In this document: piece by piece, positions 8,873 to 17,678 of the stretch | How positions within the stretch are numbered: position 1 is the first letter of the stretch | Layout: each line of letters begins with the position of its first letter | NCBI GenBank assembly: GCA_902521645.1 | Contig: CABYSN010000002.1 | Span: 1 to 52,296 of the forward strand | Reading direction: 5' to 3' | Origin: Planctomycetota bacterium | GTDB taxonomy: Bacteria > Planctomycetota > Phycisphaerae > Phycisphaerales > SM1A02 | Length of the DNA: 52,296 nt | Notes under the pieces: generated by a model | What the model was told of the DNA's origin: nothing | The model's input: the letters and a program-made list of their open reading frames with translations, nothing else | Databases searched by the model: none | Program-made: the position numbers and the translations under genes

Positions 8873-10555
8873 TCAGGGGCAGAGGCCCCATTTTGCAAGC
8901 AACATGCTGAGATCCGCTCCATTGGTGGTGCCGTCTCCGTTGATGTCTCCTGCGCCCTTGATGCCCCAGCTGGCCAGCAGAAGGGAGAGGTCGGAGCCGC
9001 CGACGATTCCATCGTCGTCGAGATCCTCCATGCAGTCATCGACGAGTTCTTCGTATTCGATGATCACGGCTTCAGCTCGCCCGCTTCCGATCGAATCATT
9101 CCAACGGCCGTTGCTGAACATCTCCGCATAATCCTCGTCGGCGGGTAAGTCGTTGGGTTCGCCGGGATTCCAGAAGGTGAAATCAAGGGGCTCTCCGGTC
9201 ACCCACTCCCATCCTCCCGAGGGTTCGGCATAGTCCGGTGACGAGGTGTTCTGGACCAGGCCGATCACGATGCCTTGCGTGCTGTAGGTCTCCGGAATCA
9301 TGACGGCCTGGAGCATTTGAAGTTCCTCGACCGAATTGATCGTGACGAGGTGCCCGCCGCGATTTTCCGCATAGGCGACCGCCTCTTCCAGTGTCATGTC
9401 GACCGCAAGTCCGAAGGCTTCGTACTCGTGCCCATTGCCTCCCGCGCTTTCCTCCCAGGTGAATCGGAAGGTGCTTCCCGGTCGTTTCACGAGGTAGCCA
9501 CGCCAGTCGGTCTCGTTCAGATTGTCATTCCAACCTCCGGTGCCGATTTGACCGTAGTCTTCGCCTCCGGCGTTGTTTGGTTCACCGGCAACCCAGTTCG
9601 TGAAGACGAGCGGCGTGCCATCGGTGAATCGCCATCCGCCAGCCGGTTCGGAGTAGTCTTCGGCGCTCGTTTCCTGATAGAGGCCGAAGGCGCAGGCGCC
9701 CGAATTCAGTCTGTCCGCGGTCCGACGCAGAGCGATGTCCTCGGCCGCGTCGGCTGCTGAAGCCAGATCGTCGCCGTTCTCTTCGGCATCGGCGAGGCAT
9801 GTCGTCCAGGAAGCCGTGGAACCCGGGGGCTCGTAGAGTTCGTATCTGGTGTCTTCCGGCGCGCCGAGGTCTTCCGGCCAGACCATCACGGCCTTGAGTT
9901 TTCTCTCAGCCGGTTCGATCGTGAGTGTTCCGGTTCCTGAGATGAATGCGGCGATGGATCCCACGCAGAAGTAGTAGGTTTCACCTCCCACGGCAGGAAA
10001 ATCGATGGTCGTCGTGTTGATCGCGCATCCCTGCGTGTTGTCCTGGCAGGCCAGCACGTTCTCGTACGTGCAGTTTCCTTCGAAGATCGCCATGCGTGTG
10101 TCGAACGTGGCCGTGCCGCAGGTCGAGACGGTGTAACCGCCGTCCTGGGGGCAGTCCCAGGCGAACACCATCGCCTTGTAGTAGATGTCCGAATTCACTG
10201 TTCCGCCATTGCACACGCCGACGAGATCGACGATCAGTGTGGAGGCGAAATTGTCGAAGACGGTCTCGCCACTTGAGATGGGGATCGCATTCGAACAGTC
10301 GGCGCCTCCCGTGCCACCGCCGTCGGTCGGGCATTCCAGACCGTTTGCCAGACAGTCGCCGCCATCATTCTCATAGCAGCAGAGGTCGGCACCGTCGGCC
10401 AGCGCCGGTCCGTCGCAGAAACCGTCTCCAATGTAGATCTCCGAGATGCAGTCGCTGTCGGCGCAATCAAGTACCTGACCTGCCGGGCAATCGCCTGCAA
10501 CGGGAGTGCCGGCGAGGAAGACGGTATTCACGATAAATGCTGTGATCGCAATCAT
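8873..10555 (-). CDS. Secreted protein with LNR-like Cys-rich segment, two C-type-lectin-like domains and dockerin-like C-terminus
   Basis: Cys-rich 'IGDGFCDGPALADGADLCCYENDGGDC'; two CTLD segments '...EPAGGWRFTDGTPLVFTNWVAGEPNNAGGEDYGQI...' and '...EPSGGWEWVTGEPLDFTFWNPGEPNDLPADEDYAEM...'; C-terminal 'DLDDDGIVGGSDLSLLLASWG...DINGDGTTNGADLSMLLAKWGLCP'. Confidence 0.82.
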   Translation of the reverse strand: MIAITAFIVNTVFLAGTPVAGDCPAGQVLDCADSDCISEIYIGDGFCDGPALADGADLCCYENDGGDCLANGLECPTDGGGTGGADCSNAIPISSGETVFDNFASTLIVDLVGVCNGGTVNSDIYYKAMVFAWDCPQDGGYTVSTCGTATFDTRMAIFEGNCTYENVLACQDNTQGCAINTTTIDFPAVGGETYYFCVGSIAAFISGTGTLTIEPAERKLKAVMVWPEDLGAPEDTRYELYEPPGSTASWTTCLADAEENGDDLASAADAAEDIALRRTADRLNSGACAFGLYQETSAEDYSEPAGGWRFTDGTPLVFTNWVAGEPNNAGGEDYGQIGTGGWNDNLNETDWRGYLVKRPGSTFRFTWEESAGGNGHEYEAFGLAVDMTLEEAVAYAENRGGHLVTINSVEELQMLQAVMIPETYSTQGIVIGLVQNTSSPDYAEPSGGWEWVTGEPLDFTFWNPGEPNDLPADEDYAEMFSNGRWNDSIGSGRAEAVIIEYEELVDDCMEDLDDDGIVGGSDLSLLLASWGIKGAGDINGDGTTNGADLSMLLAKWGLCP

Positions 10556-10718
10556 TGACGGCTTGTTGTCCTTCGTTCCTGGGGGGAGGCTTGATCTGCC
10601 CTTGCTTCCTCAAAAATAGCAGGGAAGCGCTGAAAACACCTTTTTTAGTTGCGAATTCGCATTCTTGTGCTCGTTTTTTTGAGTGTTGCCGGCATTCGAT
10701 TGGCTGGGAGGTTGCCGA

Positions 10719-12008
10719 TCAGGGGCCGGTTCTGGGGATATCGGTCCATCGTGTGGTGTAGCGGGGGGATCGGAATGACTGTCGCATCGACCAGCGGCGT
10801 CTTTTCTTGAATCCGATCGCCGCCGGGTGGACCGTTTCCGCACCCATTCTCCGATTGATGCGGTCCAGCGTCGTCATCAGACGAGTGTCCCGTTCATGAT
10901 CGCGTTGGTCGAAGAGCGAGCCTTGAACGTCGTCGAATTCGAGTTCACAGAGGACCACGCCCGCTTTCTTGTAGTGGTATCCGGGTCTCCAGAGGCGTCT
11001 TCCGAGATCGAGTGCCTGCGCGATGATCACCGGTGTGGTGTTCGTCGCGGGTTGCAGTTCGCGACTTCCGGAACGTCCGTACTGCGGGAGATCCTCTCTG
11101 AAGCGGTTGGTCCGGAGAAAGACGGAGATCCGTCCGGCATGTCCACCTTCGCTTCTGAGCTTCTCCGCGGCTCGTGTCGCATGTGATGCGATCGCTTCGG
11201 ACATGTCCGTCCATTCCGTGATCATCGAACCGAAGGACCTGGAACGGACCAGCGTCTTTCGAACGGCTTCGACGTCCTCGACCTCCTGGCAGGGTGTGCC
11301 ACGCAGCTCGAGTGCGGTGCGCATCGCGACCACGTTGAATCCTCTGCGGATCTCGACCGGAGGTGCTTGCGCAAGATCCAGTGCGCTTCTGATGCCGATC
11401 TCGTGCAGTCGTTTCGCCCACCGACGACCGATGCCCCAGACGTCTTCCACCGCGGTCTCGGCCAGGGGCCCGATCCGTTCCGACTCGAGCGTCGGCAGTC
11501 GGTGGACGCCCTGGGCCGACGGGTCCTTCTTGGCGATCCGATTCGCGAGCTTTGCCAGTGTTTTCGTGGTTCCGATCCCGATGGAGATCGGGATTCCAGT
11601 CCACTGCAGAACCGCTCGTCGTGCCCGGCGGCAGATGAGATCGACGTCACGTCCTGCGAGTGGTTCGAGGTTCAGAAAGACTTCGTCGATCGAATAGACC
11701 TCGATGTCCGGGATGAATGCCCGAATCGATTCGACGACTCGTCGCGACATGTCGTCGTAGAGGGTGTAGTTCGATGATCTGATCACCAGCGAGTCGTTCT
11801 TCATGCGCTGACGACACTTGAAGATCGGTTCACCCATGCGCACTCCGAGATCCTTCGCCTCCTGTGAGCGGGCGATGACGCATCCGTCGTTGTTCGAGAG
11901 GACGACGACGGGGCGCCCTTCGAGGCTCGGATCGAAGACGCGTTCGCAGGACGCATAGAAGTTGTTGCAGTCGGCCAGCGCGTACATCGGCATCACCCGT
12001 CGGTTCAT
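10719..12008 (-). CDS. umuC: Y-family DNA polymerase, UmuC
   Basis: '[53 protein letters not shown]', '[10 protein letters not shown]', '[22 protein letters not shown]'; 4-bp overlap with umuD. Confidence 0.95.
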   Translation of the reverse strand: MNRRVMPMYALADCNNFYASCERVFDPSLEGRPVVVLSNNDGCVIARSQEAKDLGVRMGEPIFKCRQRMKNDSLVIRSSNYTLYDDMSRRVVESIRAFIPDIEVYSIDEVFLNLEPLAGRDVDLICRRARRAVLQWTGIPISIGIGTTKTLAKLANRIAKKDPSAQGVHRLPTLESERIGPLAETAVEDVWGIGRRWAKRLHEIGIRSALDLAQAPPVEIRRGFNVVAMRTALELRGTPCQEVEDVEAVRKTLVRSRSFGSMITEWTDMSEAIASHATRAAEKLRSEGGHAGRISVFLRTNRFREDLPQYGRSGSRELQPATNTTPVIIAQALDLGRRLWRPGYHYKKAGVVLCELEFDDVQGSLFDQRDHERDTRLMTTLDRINRRMGAETVHPAAIGFKKRRRWSMRQSFRSPRYTTRWTDIPRTGP

Positions 12009-12427
12009 GGTTGATGGAGCACCCAGGTCACCACGCCCCAGATGCTGACGTCCGTCTCGGAGTCGATCGGGATGGGAGGGTAGTCGGGATGTTCTGCGGC
12101 GAGGATCATTCCGCGGGTGGTTCTGGTCAGACGTTTCACGGTGAACTCCCCATCGACCACCGCCACGACCACGGTGCCGCTTTCGCCTGGAATCGAGCGG
12201 TCGACCACGAGCAGGTCGCCGTCATGGATGCCGGCCCCCTGCATCGATCGTCCACCTGCTCGCAGGAAGAATGTCGCTGCAGGATGGGTGATGAGTTCCT
12301 CGTTGAGATCGAGGCTCCGCTCGACGTGGTCATCGGCGGGGGAGGGGAATCCTGCCTCGACCCTGGAGGACAGCAGGGGTCTGATGAGGCGAGGGGTTTC
12401 TGGGGCTGGTCTGAGGCGCTCTTTCAT
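12005..12427 (-). CDS. umuD: UmuD-like LexA/S24 autopeptidase
   Basis: Cleavage site 'EAGFPSP', Ser motif '[22 protein letters not shown]', Lys region 'GEFTVKRL'; operonic with umuC. Confidence 0.92.
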   Translation of the reverse strand: MKERLRPAPETPRLIRPLLSSRVEAGFPSPADDHVERSLDLNEELITHPAATFFLRAGGRSMQGAGIHDGDLLVVDRSIPGESGTVVVAVVDGEFTVKRLTRTTRGMILAAEHPDYPPIPIDSETDVSIWGVVTWVLHQP

Positions 12428-12564
12428 GGGAGAAGAACCCTAACAAGATACGAACAAAAGACAAGTGAGGAGGCTCCTGGATGCCTTTGGGGGTCCTGAG
12501 CGGTGGATTCACCGTTCTTGTTTTCTCTTTGCGTTCCTTCGAAGGGCTGCCTTATCGTGTGTTC

Positions 12565-13818
12565 ATGAAATCGTTCTCCATGCATTGCGGCGCTCCTCTC
12601 GTGCTTGGTTGTCTCGTCTCAGGCCTCTTCGCACAAGACGATGCGGTCCATTTCGAACGGATCACGTCCGGGTTGGCCAACGGTGTCTCCGATGATGGTC
12701 TGGTGGTGGTTGGTGAGACCACCGGGTCGGGATTCATCTGGACGCTCGAAGGGATGACCGAAATCGGCGGCATCGCCGGCATCGCTGCGAGTGAAGACGG
12801 TGGTCGGATCGTGGGGGACGTGTCGAATGTCTTCGGTGACTCCGCGGGCCGTTACACCCCCGGTCTCGGTTGGTCGAGTTTCGGCGGACTGGGCCCCTCC
12901 GGATGCGACTCCAGTCTTTCAAGTGCGTACGACATCTCGTCGGACGGCACGCGCTGCGTCGGACTCGGCTGGAACGGGTGCGGTGCCGGAGCGTTTCTCT
13001 GGACGCAGTCCGGCGGCATGTCGGCACTGCCGCAGTCGGGACCGAATTCATCTCGTGCGGACACCATTTCCGGTGACGGCACCGTCATCGGCGGCTGGGA
13101 CGAAGCGAGCAACGGCGGACGTCGTGCCGCGATCTGGAGCGAGAATCCGATCACCGGACTCTGGAGTGAGAGTCTCGTCCTGCTCGGTACGCCGGGGAAC
13201 GCATCGGGGTACGGCGAAGTGAATGGCTCCAATGGTGATGGCTCGATTCTGGTGGGCTCCGCGGATGGTTCGAGCAATGCGACGTCCGGTGCCTTCGTCA
13301 TCCGTGATGGCGATCGGTTCGAACTGCTCGGTCTGCTGCCAAGCCAGCAGTCTCCGGTCACCGGAGGCGCGCTTGATGTCACGGAAGACGGTGGCATGAT
13401 CGTGGGGTTCCAGCGTGAAGGGTTCGCAGGGGGGCAGACGTTCGAAGCGACGATCTGGACGGCGAAGACCGGCTACGTCGGTCTCAAGTCGTATCTCAAC
13501 GAACGCGGAGCCGAGATTCCCGCGAACTTCACTCTGGCCGCGGCGCAATCGATCAGTGCTGACGGGCGGGTGATCTGTGGCTGGGGCTACGAGGATGTCT
13601 TCTTCTTTCAGGAAGCATGGGTGGTGGTCCTGCCCTCAGAAGAGGCTCCATGTCCCGCGGACATCGATGGCGACGGCGTGGTCGGTGGTGGCGATCTCGC
13701 ACGACTGCTGAACGCCTGGGAGGGTGCCGATTCCGAGGCTGACATCGATCAGGATGGTGTCGTCGGTGGCGCCGATCTCACGCTGCTTCTGAGTGCCTGG
13801 GGTCTCTGCGACGAGTGA
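12565..13818 (+). CDS. Secreted HAF-repeat-type protein with dockerin-like C-terminus
   Basis: Signal peptide at ATG 12565 (MKSFSMHCGAPLVLGCLVSGLFA); repeated 'ISSDGTRCVGLGWNGCGAGAFLW', 'ISADGRVICGWGYEDVFFFQEAWVV'; C-terminal 'DIDGDGVVGGGDLARLLNAWEGADSEADIDQDGVVGGADLTLLLSAWGLCDE'. Confidence 0.82.
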   Translation: MKSFSMHCGAPLVLGCLVSGLFAQDDAVHFERITSGLANGVSDDGLVVVGETTGSGFIWTLEGMTEIGGIAGIAASEDGGRIVGDVSNVFGDSAGRYTPGLGWSSFGGLGPSGCDSSLSSAYDISSDGTRCVGLGWNGCGAGAFLWTQSGGMSALPQSGPNSSRADTISGDGTVIGGWDEASNGGRRAAIWSENPITGLWSESLVLLGTPGNASGYGEVNGSNGDGSILVGSADGSSNATSGAFVIRDGDRFELLGLLPSQQSPVTGGALDVTEDGGMIVGFQREGFAGGQTFEATIWTAKTGYVGLKSYLNERGAEIPANFTLAAAQSISADGRVICGWGYEDVFFFQEAWVVVLPSEEAPCPADIDGDGVVGGGDLARLLNAWEGADSEADIDQDGVVGGADLTLLLSAWGLCDE

Positions 13819-13848
13819 TCGAGGCGTCGGAGCAGCGCACCACGCGAA

Positions 13849-13922
13849 CACCCCCGCCAGGATTCGAACCTGGGACCTGCTGATTAGAAGTCAGCTGCTC
13901 TATCCAACTGAGCTACGGGGGC
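13849..13922 (-). tRNA. tRNA-Arg (anticodon TCT)
   Basis: Reverse complement GCCCCCGTAGCTCAGTTGGATAGAGCAGCTGACTTCTAATCAGCAGGTCCCAGGTTCGAATCCTGGCGGGGGTG; anticodon stem GCTGA/TCAGC with loop CTTCTAA; T-loop GGTTCGAATCC; no encoded CCA. Confidence 0.96.
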
Positions 13923-14008
13923 TATGGGCGGACCGTCTGAGATCCTGAAGGATCTATCGGTCCGGCATGCACGAAGTCGCCTCGGAATCGAGGCGACTTG
14001 CGGTGGAA

Positions 14009-14083
14009 TGACCCCTAGGGGATTCGAACCCCTGTTGCCAGGATGAGAACCTGGCGTCCTGGACCTGACTAGACGAAGGGGCC
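14009..14083 (-). tRNA. tRNA-Glu (anticodon CTC)
   Basis: Reverse complement GGCCCCTTCGTCTAGTCAGGTCCAGGACGCCAGGTTCTCATCCTGGCAACAGGGGTTCGAATCCCCTAGGGGTCA; loop TTCTCAT; Glu-type D-arm. Confidence 0.96.
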
Positions 14084-14129
14084 TCAAGATCGCGAAGGAT
14101 ACCGCACTGCGGGAGCTGAGGCCACTCAT

Positions 14130-14912
14130 TCAGGAGATTGGACGTCTGGGCCTTGGATGGGCTTCGTGAGAGGCTGCAATCGCGATGTTTCGGAGCAATC
14201 GAACCCGGTGTTTCTCCTCGCACTCGAGAGGTTCGGCGCTGAAACGCTCGGAGATCGGCAGGGGGGCCTCCGGGTCGATCGGCATCGGGTGGCGCAGACG
14301 CATGCCGCTCGCTTCGATCAGACCGAATCCTCGGGGAAGTTCGGGGCGTTTGATCAGGCCGCTCGGCGTGAAGAGGTAGAGATGATCCGCGAGTCGGTAG
14401 CGGGTGAGAAGCTCGAACTTCGTCTCGCCGTGCAGTTTGCGTTCGACATTCTTCAGTTCCCTGAGGACTCTTCGGTATGAGTCGATCCTGCTGGCCGCGA
14501 AGTCCCAGGTCTCGAGTTCTGGAAACAGGGCCGACCCCGAGCGTCGGAGGTGCGGTTCTTTCGGCTTCACTCGTTGTTCCTCGATCTCCCGACGACGTTT
14601 CTCCAGGTGCTCGCGAGTCTGAAGCAGTCGCTTCTGATTGGCATCGTCACGCAGGAAATCGGAGCGGGCCTGCTTGCACTCGATGATCACGGTGCGTCCG
14701 CGTGCGATGCCGCGTTCACTTTCATGAACGGCGAAGAGAGGGCCGGTTCCGTTGACTTGTTCGTGTTCACCTTCGAACCATCCGGCGACGTCGACCCGCC
14801 AGCGCGAGATCGGACAGCGGACCTCGGTCGCCACGGCGGTGCAGCCGAGTCTGCGCAGCCATTCGACGGCGAGTCGCTTCAGTTCGAGATGTTCGGTGGT
14901 CTCGCCGGGCAC
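14130..14912 (-). CDS. PD-(D/E)XK-like nuclease family protein (MmcB-like fold suspected)
   Basis: 'TEVRCPISRWRVDVAGW ... GRTVIIECKQARSDFLRDD' resembles the D...ExK nuclease core; Arg/Lys/Glu-rich helical middle. Confidence 0.6.
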   Translation of the reverse strand: MPGETTEHLELKRLAVEWLRRLGCTAVATEVRCPISRWRVDVAGWFEGEHEQVNGTGPLFAVHESERGIARGRTVIIECKQARSDFLRDDANQKRLLQTREHLEKRRREIEEQRVKPKEPHLRRSGSALFPELETWDFAASRIDSYRRVLRELKNVERKLHGETKFELLTRYRLADHLYLFTPSGLIKRPELPRGFGLIEASGMRLRHPMPIDPEAPLPISERFSAEPLECEEKHRVRLLRNIAIAASHEAHPRPRRPIS

Positions 14913-14969
14913 GGTTCGCCTCCTTGCGATCCGAAATGCCTCGAAGTGCCGGAGCTGTCGTGTTCGCGA

Positions 14970-16112
14970 TCAGTCCCTGGATTCGAGATGGGCTTCGTAG
15001 GTGACGCCTCGGCTGGCGAGTCCGTCCATGAGTCGGTCGAGGAAGCCGTCTTCGGTGGCGATCTGTTCGGGAGCGAAGACGCCGCGCGGGGCGAGACTTC
15101 CTTCCACGATCATGGCCGCGACCACGGTGGCGGTGAAGCCGGTGGTCCGTGACATGCTGGTGAATCCTGTTTCAGGGTCGAGTCGGTCGAGCAGATCCCA
15201 GCGGAAGCGGGTGTCGACGCCGTCGAGTTCACCTTCGACGGTCACACGCATCACGGTGAGGTCCTCTTCGAACGGGTCGAAGGTCCACTTCGGAAAAAGC
15301 AGCTTGGCGACGAGTGCGCGGGGACGGACCATCACGCCATCGACTTCGATCGGTTCCTCGCTGAAAAGACCGGTGTCACGCATGGCACGGACCAGATCGA
15401 TGTGTCCGGGGTAGCGCATCGTCTTCTCACGCATGTTCGGAACGTCGAGCGTGTCGACCAGCGAGCGAAGCCCGTCGGTGTTGAAGGCTTCAAGGGTTCC
15501 CACGCCGTCGAAGGTGACGGGCTCGGGTTCGGTCAACGCTTCCTTGATCACGATCTCACCGTTTTCGACCACTCGAGAGGGTCGCACGTATTCCTCGATC
15601 ACGTCGTAGGGCGAGAAGCCCGCCTTGTATTCCCAGGGGAGGTGCCGTTCGCGGGGGAGGCCGCCCACCAGGATCTCGACCATGTCGGCACGGTCCAGTT
15701 TCGAGACGCCCCAGGCGGAGAGGATGTTGCTCATGCCGGGCGCCACGCCGCAGTCGGCGATGACGGTGCAGTCGTTCTTCACCGCGAGGTCGTGGAGGTC
15801 ACGGAATTCATCGGTCATGAAGGAGATGTCGCACATCGAGGTTCCGGTCTTCACCACCGATTCCATCGCGGCGTAGCCGAGGAAACTCGGCAGGGCGCCG
15901 ATCACGATGTCATGTGATTCAGCGAGCTCCGTCACGATCTTCTGATCGGAGCAGTCGGCGACGCGGGTCTCGATGCCCGGTCTTCCCGCGACCTGTTTCA
16001 GTGACTCCTCGGAGGGGTCCACCGAGAGGACTTCCCAGCCTTCGGTCTCGGCAAGGTCTCTTGCCATCACGGAACCGACTTTGCCACAACCAAGAATGAC
16101 GGCTTTGGTCAT
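14970..16112 (-). CDS. Saccharopine dehydrogenase-family oxidoreductase
   Basis: N-terminal Rossmann 'MTKAVILGCGKVGSVMARDLAETEGWEVLSVDP', 'CTVIADCGVAPGMSNIL', 'TVEGELDGVDTRFRWDLLDRLDPETGFTSMSRTTGFTATVVAAMI'. Confidence 0.88.
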   Translation of the reverse strand: MTKAVILGCGKVGSVMARDLAETEGWEVLSVDPSEESLKQVAGRPGIETRVADCSDQKIVTELAESHDIVIGALPSFLGYAAMESVVKTGTSMCDISFMTDEFRDLHDLAVKNDCTVIADCGVAPGMSNILSAWGVSKLDRADMVEILVGGLPRERHLPWEYKAGFSPYDVIEEYVRPSRVVENGEIVIKEALTEPEPVTFDGVGTLEAFNTDGLRSLVDTLDVPNMREKTMRYPGHIDLVRAMRDTGLFSEEPIEVDGVMVRPRALVAKLLFPKWTFDPFEEDLTVMRVTVEGELDGVDTRFRWDLLDRLDPETGFTSMSRTTGFTATVVAAMIVEGSLAPRGVFAPEQIATEDGFLDRLMDGLASRGVTYEAHLESRD

Positions 16113-16142
16113 CGTTGCTCTACTCCACAATGCGTTTGACGA

Positions 16143-16709
16143 TCAGCGGGATTCGCGATCGAGGGTCTTGTAGTGTTCGCGTTCGCCGCGGCCTCGCAGC
16201 GGGAAATCCTTGCGCAACGGGTGCCCGGGGAATTCCTCCCACATCAGGATCCTGCGCAGGTCGGGATGATTCAGGAAACGGATGCCGTACATGTCGTAGA
16301 CCTCGCGCTCGCGCCACTCGGCTCCGGGCCAGATGTCGGTGACCGAGTCGACCTGCAGGGTGGGATCGAAATCGATGCCCGAGGTGTCGACCGAAGGGTC
16401 GACGAAGGTCTTCAGGGTGAAGAGATCGTCGTGCTGGCCACTCGAGAGCAGGTAGACCACCGCGAAGCGTCCGGGGGTCTTGACCGGGTAGTCGAGGTAG
16501 TCGATGCCGATGACGTCCGAGAGAAAGTCGTAGTCGCACTCGGGCGCGTCTCTGAGGAACCGTGCCACGTCGTGGAGATGCTCACCTTCGACCACGAGGG
16601 TCGTCATCCCGCGGAATTCGGACGCCTTGAAGGGGACATCAGGAAAAGCCTTCTTGATGTGCTTCAGCGTGGGGTGGTCGAGTGACGGTTTCTTGGACAT
16701 CAGACGCAT
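16143..16709 (-). CDS. nuoC: NADH-quinone oxidoreductase subunit C
   Basis: '[20 protein letters not shown]', '[57 protein letters not shown]' is the 30 kDa subunit signature. Confidence 0.93.
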   Translation of the reverse strand: MRLMSKKPSLDHPTLKHIKKAFPDVPFKASEFRGMTTLVVEGEHLHDVARFLRDAPECDYDFLSDVIGIDYLDYPVKTPGRFAVVYLLSSGQHDDLFTLKTFVDPSVDTSGIDFDPTLQVDSVTDIWPGAEWREREVYDMYGIRFLNHPDLRRILMWEEFPGHPLRKDFPLRGRGEREHYKTLDRESR

Positions 16710-16755
16710 TCCTCATTCGATGCGATTGGAGCGAAAGTGGTTTCCAGATACTAGC

Positions 16756-16788
16756 AAGGCCTCCGGTCGAAAGACGACCGGAGGCCTT
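16756..16788 (-). terminator. Strong intergenic hairpin, putative terminator
   Basis: AAGGCCTCCGGTCG-aaaga-CGACCGGAGGCCTT; perfect 14-bp arms, lies downstream of the minus-strand PEP-CTERM-like gene. Confidence 0.7.
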
Positions 16789-16835
16789 GATTTGCTTGAA
16801 TCAGCTGTCCGAGGCGTGCCCCGTTCACTGAAAGA

Positions 16836-17504
16836 TCAGTTGCGTCGGCGTCGAGCGGCGAGGCCGCCCAGTCCGAGAAGGGCCAGCACACCTGGAGCCG
16901 GGATGACGTTCGCTTCGAGCGTGAACGGGTTTCCTGGTCCACCACCGTAGGTGAAGGTGAAGCTGTCGAAATCAACGATCTTGAAGCCTGCATGTGCGAA
17001 CCCGTTATCCGGGCCCAGTCCACTGACGGGCCATTCCAGACCATCGGTGATGTCAAGAATCAGGCCGCCACCGATTGATGTCGCTGAACCGGACAGGATC
17101 GTGCTGTAGATGCTTGAAGCATCACCTGGAGTCGTCGCGTAGGAGAGTCTCCAGGCAACGCTCGCGGCTCCCGTGAGTTCATTTCCCATGTACATGGGCT
17201 TCAGATCCGTTCCGGTGCCTGGGATTGCGAAGTCGAGCACATAATGTTCGGGATCGAGGTAGTCGCCCAGATACTGTCCCAGCCCCAGATCCTGTGTGAA
17301 GTCGGGTGAGTTGTCGAGATCGGTGTCGATGTAGGCAGTGTCAAGGTCGTAGAGGATGGAGAACGTGTCGACCAACTGGAACTCCGAACCACTCAAGGCA
17401 TTCAGAGTCGTGTTGAAGTCGGAGACGTCACCCATGACTGCACCACCGAGGGAGGCGGTTGCAAGGCATGCTCCAGTGAGGCATGCGACAGGGAGTCGAT
17501 TCAT
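16836..17504 (-). CDS. PEP-CTERM-like sorted exported protein
   Basis: Signal peptide 'MNRLPVACLTGACLATASLGGAVMG'; C-terminus 'VIPAPGVLALLGLGGLAARRRRN'. Confidence 0.85.
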   Translation of the reverse strand: MNRLPVACLTGACLATASLGGAVMGDVSDFNTTLNALSGSEFQLVDTFSILYDLDTAYIDTDLDNSPDFTQDLGLGQYLGDYLDPEHYVLDFAIPGTGTDLKPMYMGNELTGAASVAWRLSYATTPGDASSIYSTILSGSATSIGGGLILDITDGLEWPVSGLGPDNGFAHAGFKIVDFDSFTFTYGGGPGNPFTLEANVIPAPGVLALLGLGGLAARRRRN

Positions 17505-17629
17505 GACGAAGCTCAGCTTTCTCCCTTTTCCCAGGAAGAAGACGCGCGCGTATTCTCTTGTTTCTAACTCTCAAATCTCTCAGCTGTCATTCTAGGCGGA
17601 TTTGATGAAGCCACAAGGAAGAAGCCGTC

Positions 17630-17650
17630 AAAACAGCTTCAAGCCGTTTT
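17630..17650 (-). terminator. Intrinsic terminator-like hairpin downstream of purH (possibly bidirectional)
   Basis: Minus strand AAAACGGC-TTGAA-GCTGTTTT (one G-U pair); near-palindromic AAAACaGCTTcAAGCcGTTTT on plus strand, followed by a T7 run in plus orientation. Confidence 0.6.
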
Positions 17651-17678
17651 TTTGCCGCTTCAGGCCGTATTTTGATCC

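Noticed and set aside
13849-14912. tRNA-linked integrated element or genomic island
   Set aside because: No integrase, no direct repeat of the tRNA 3' end, and flanking genes are housekeeping
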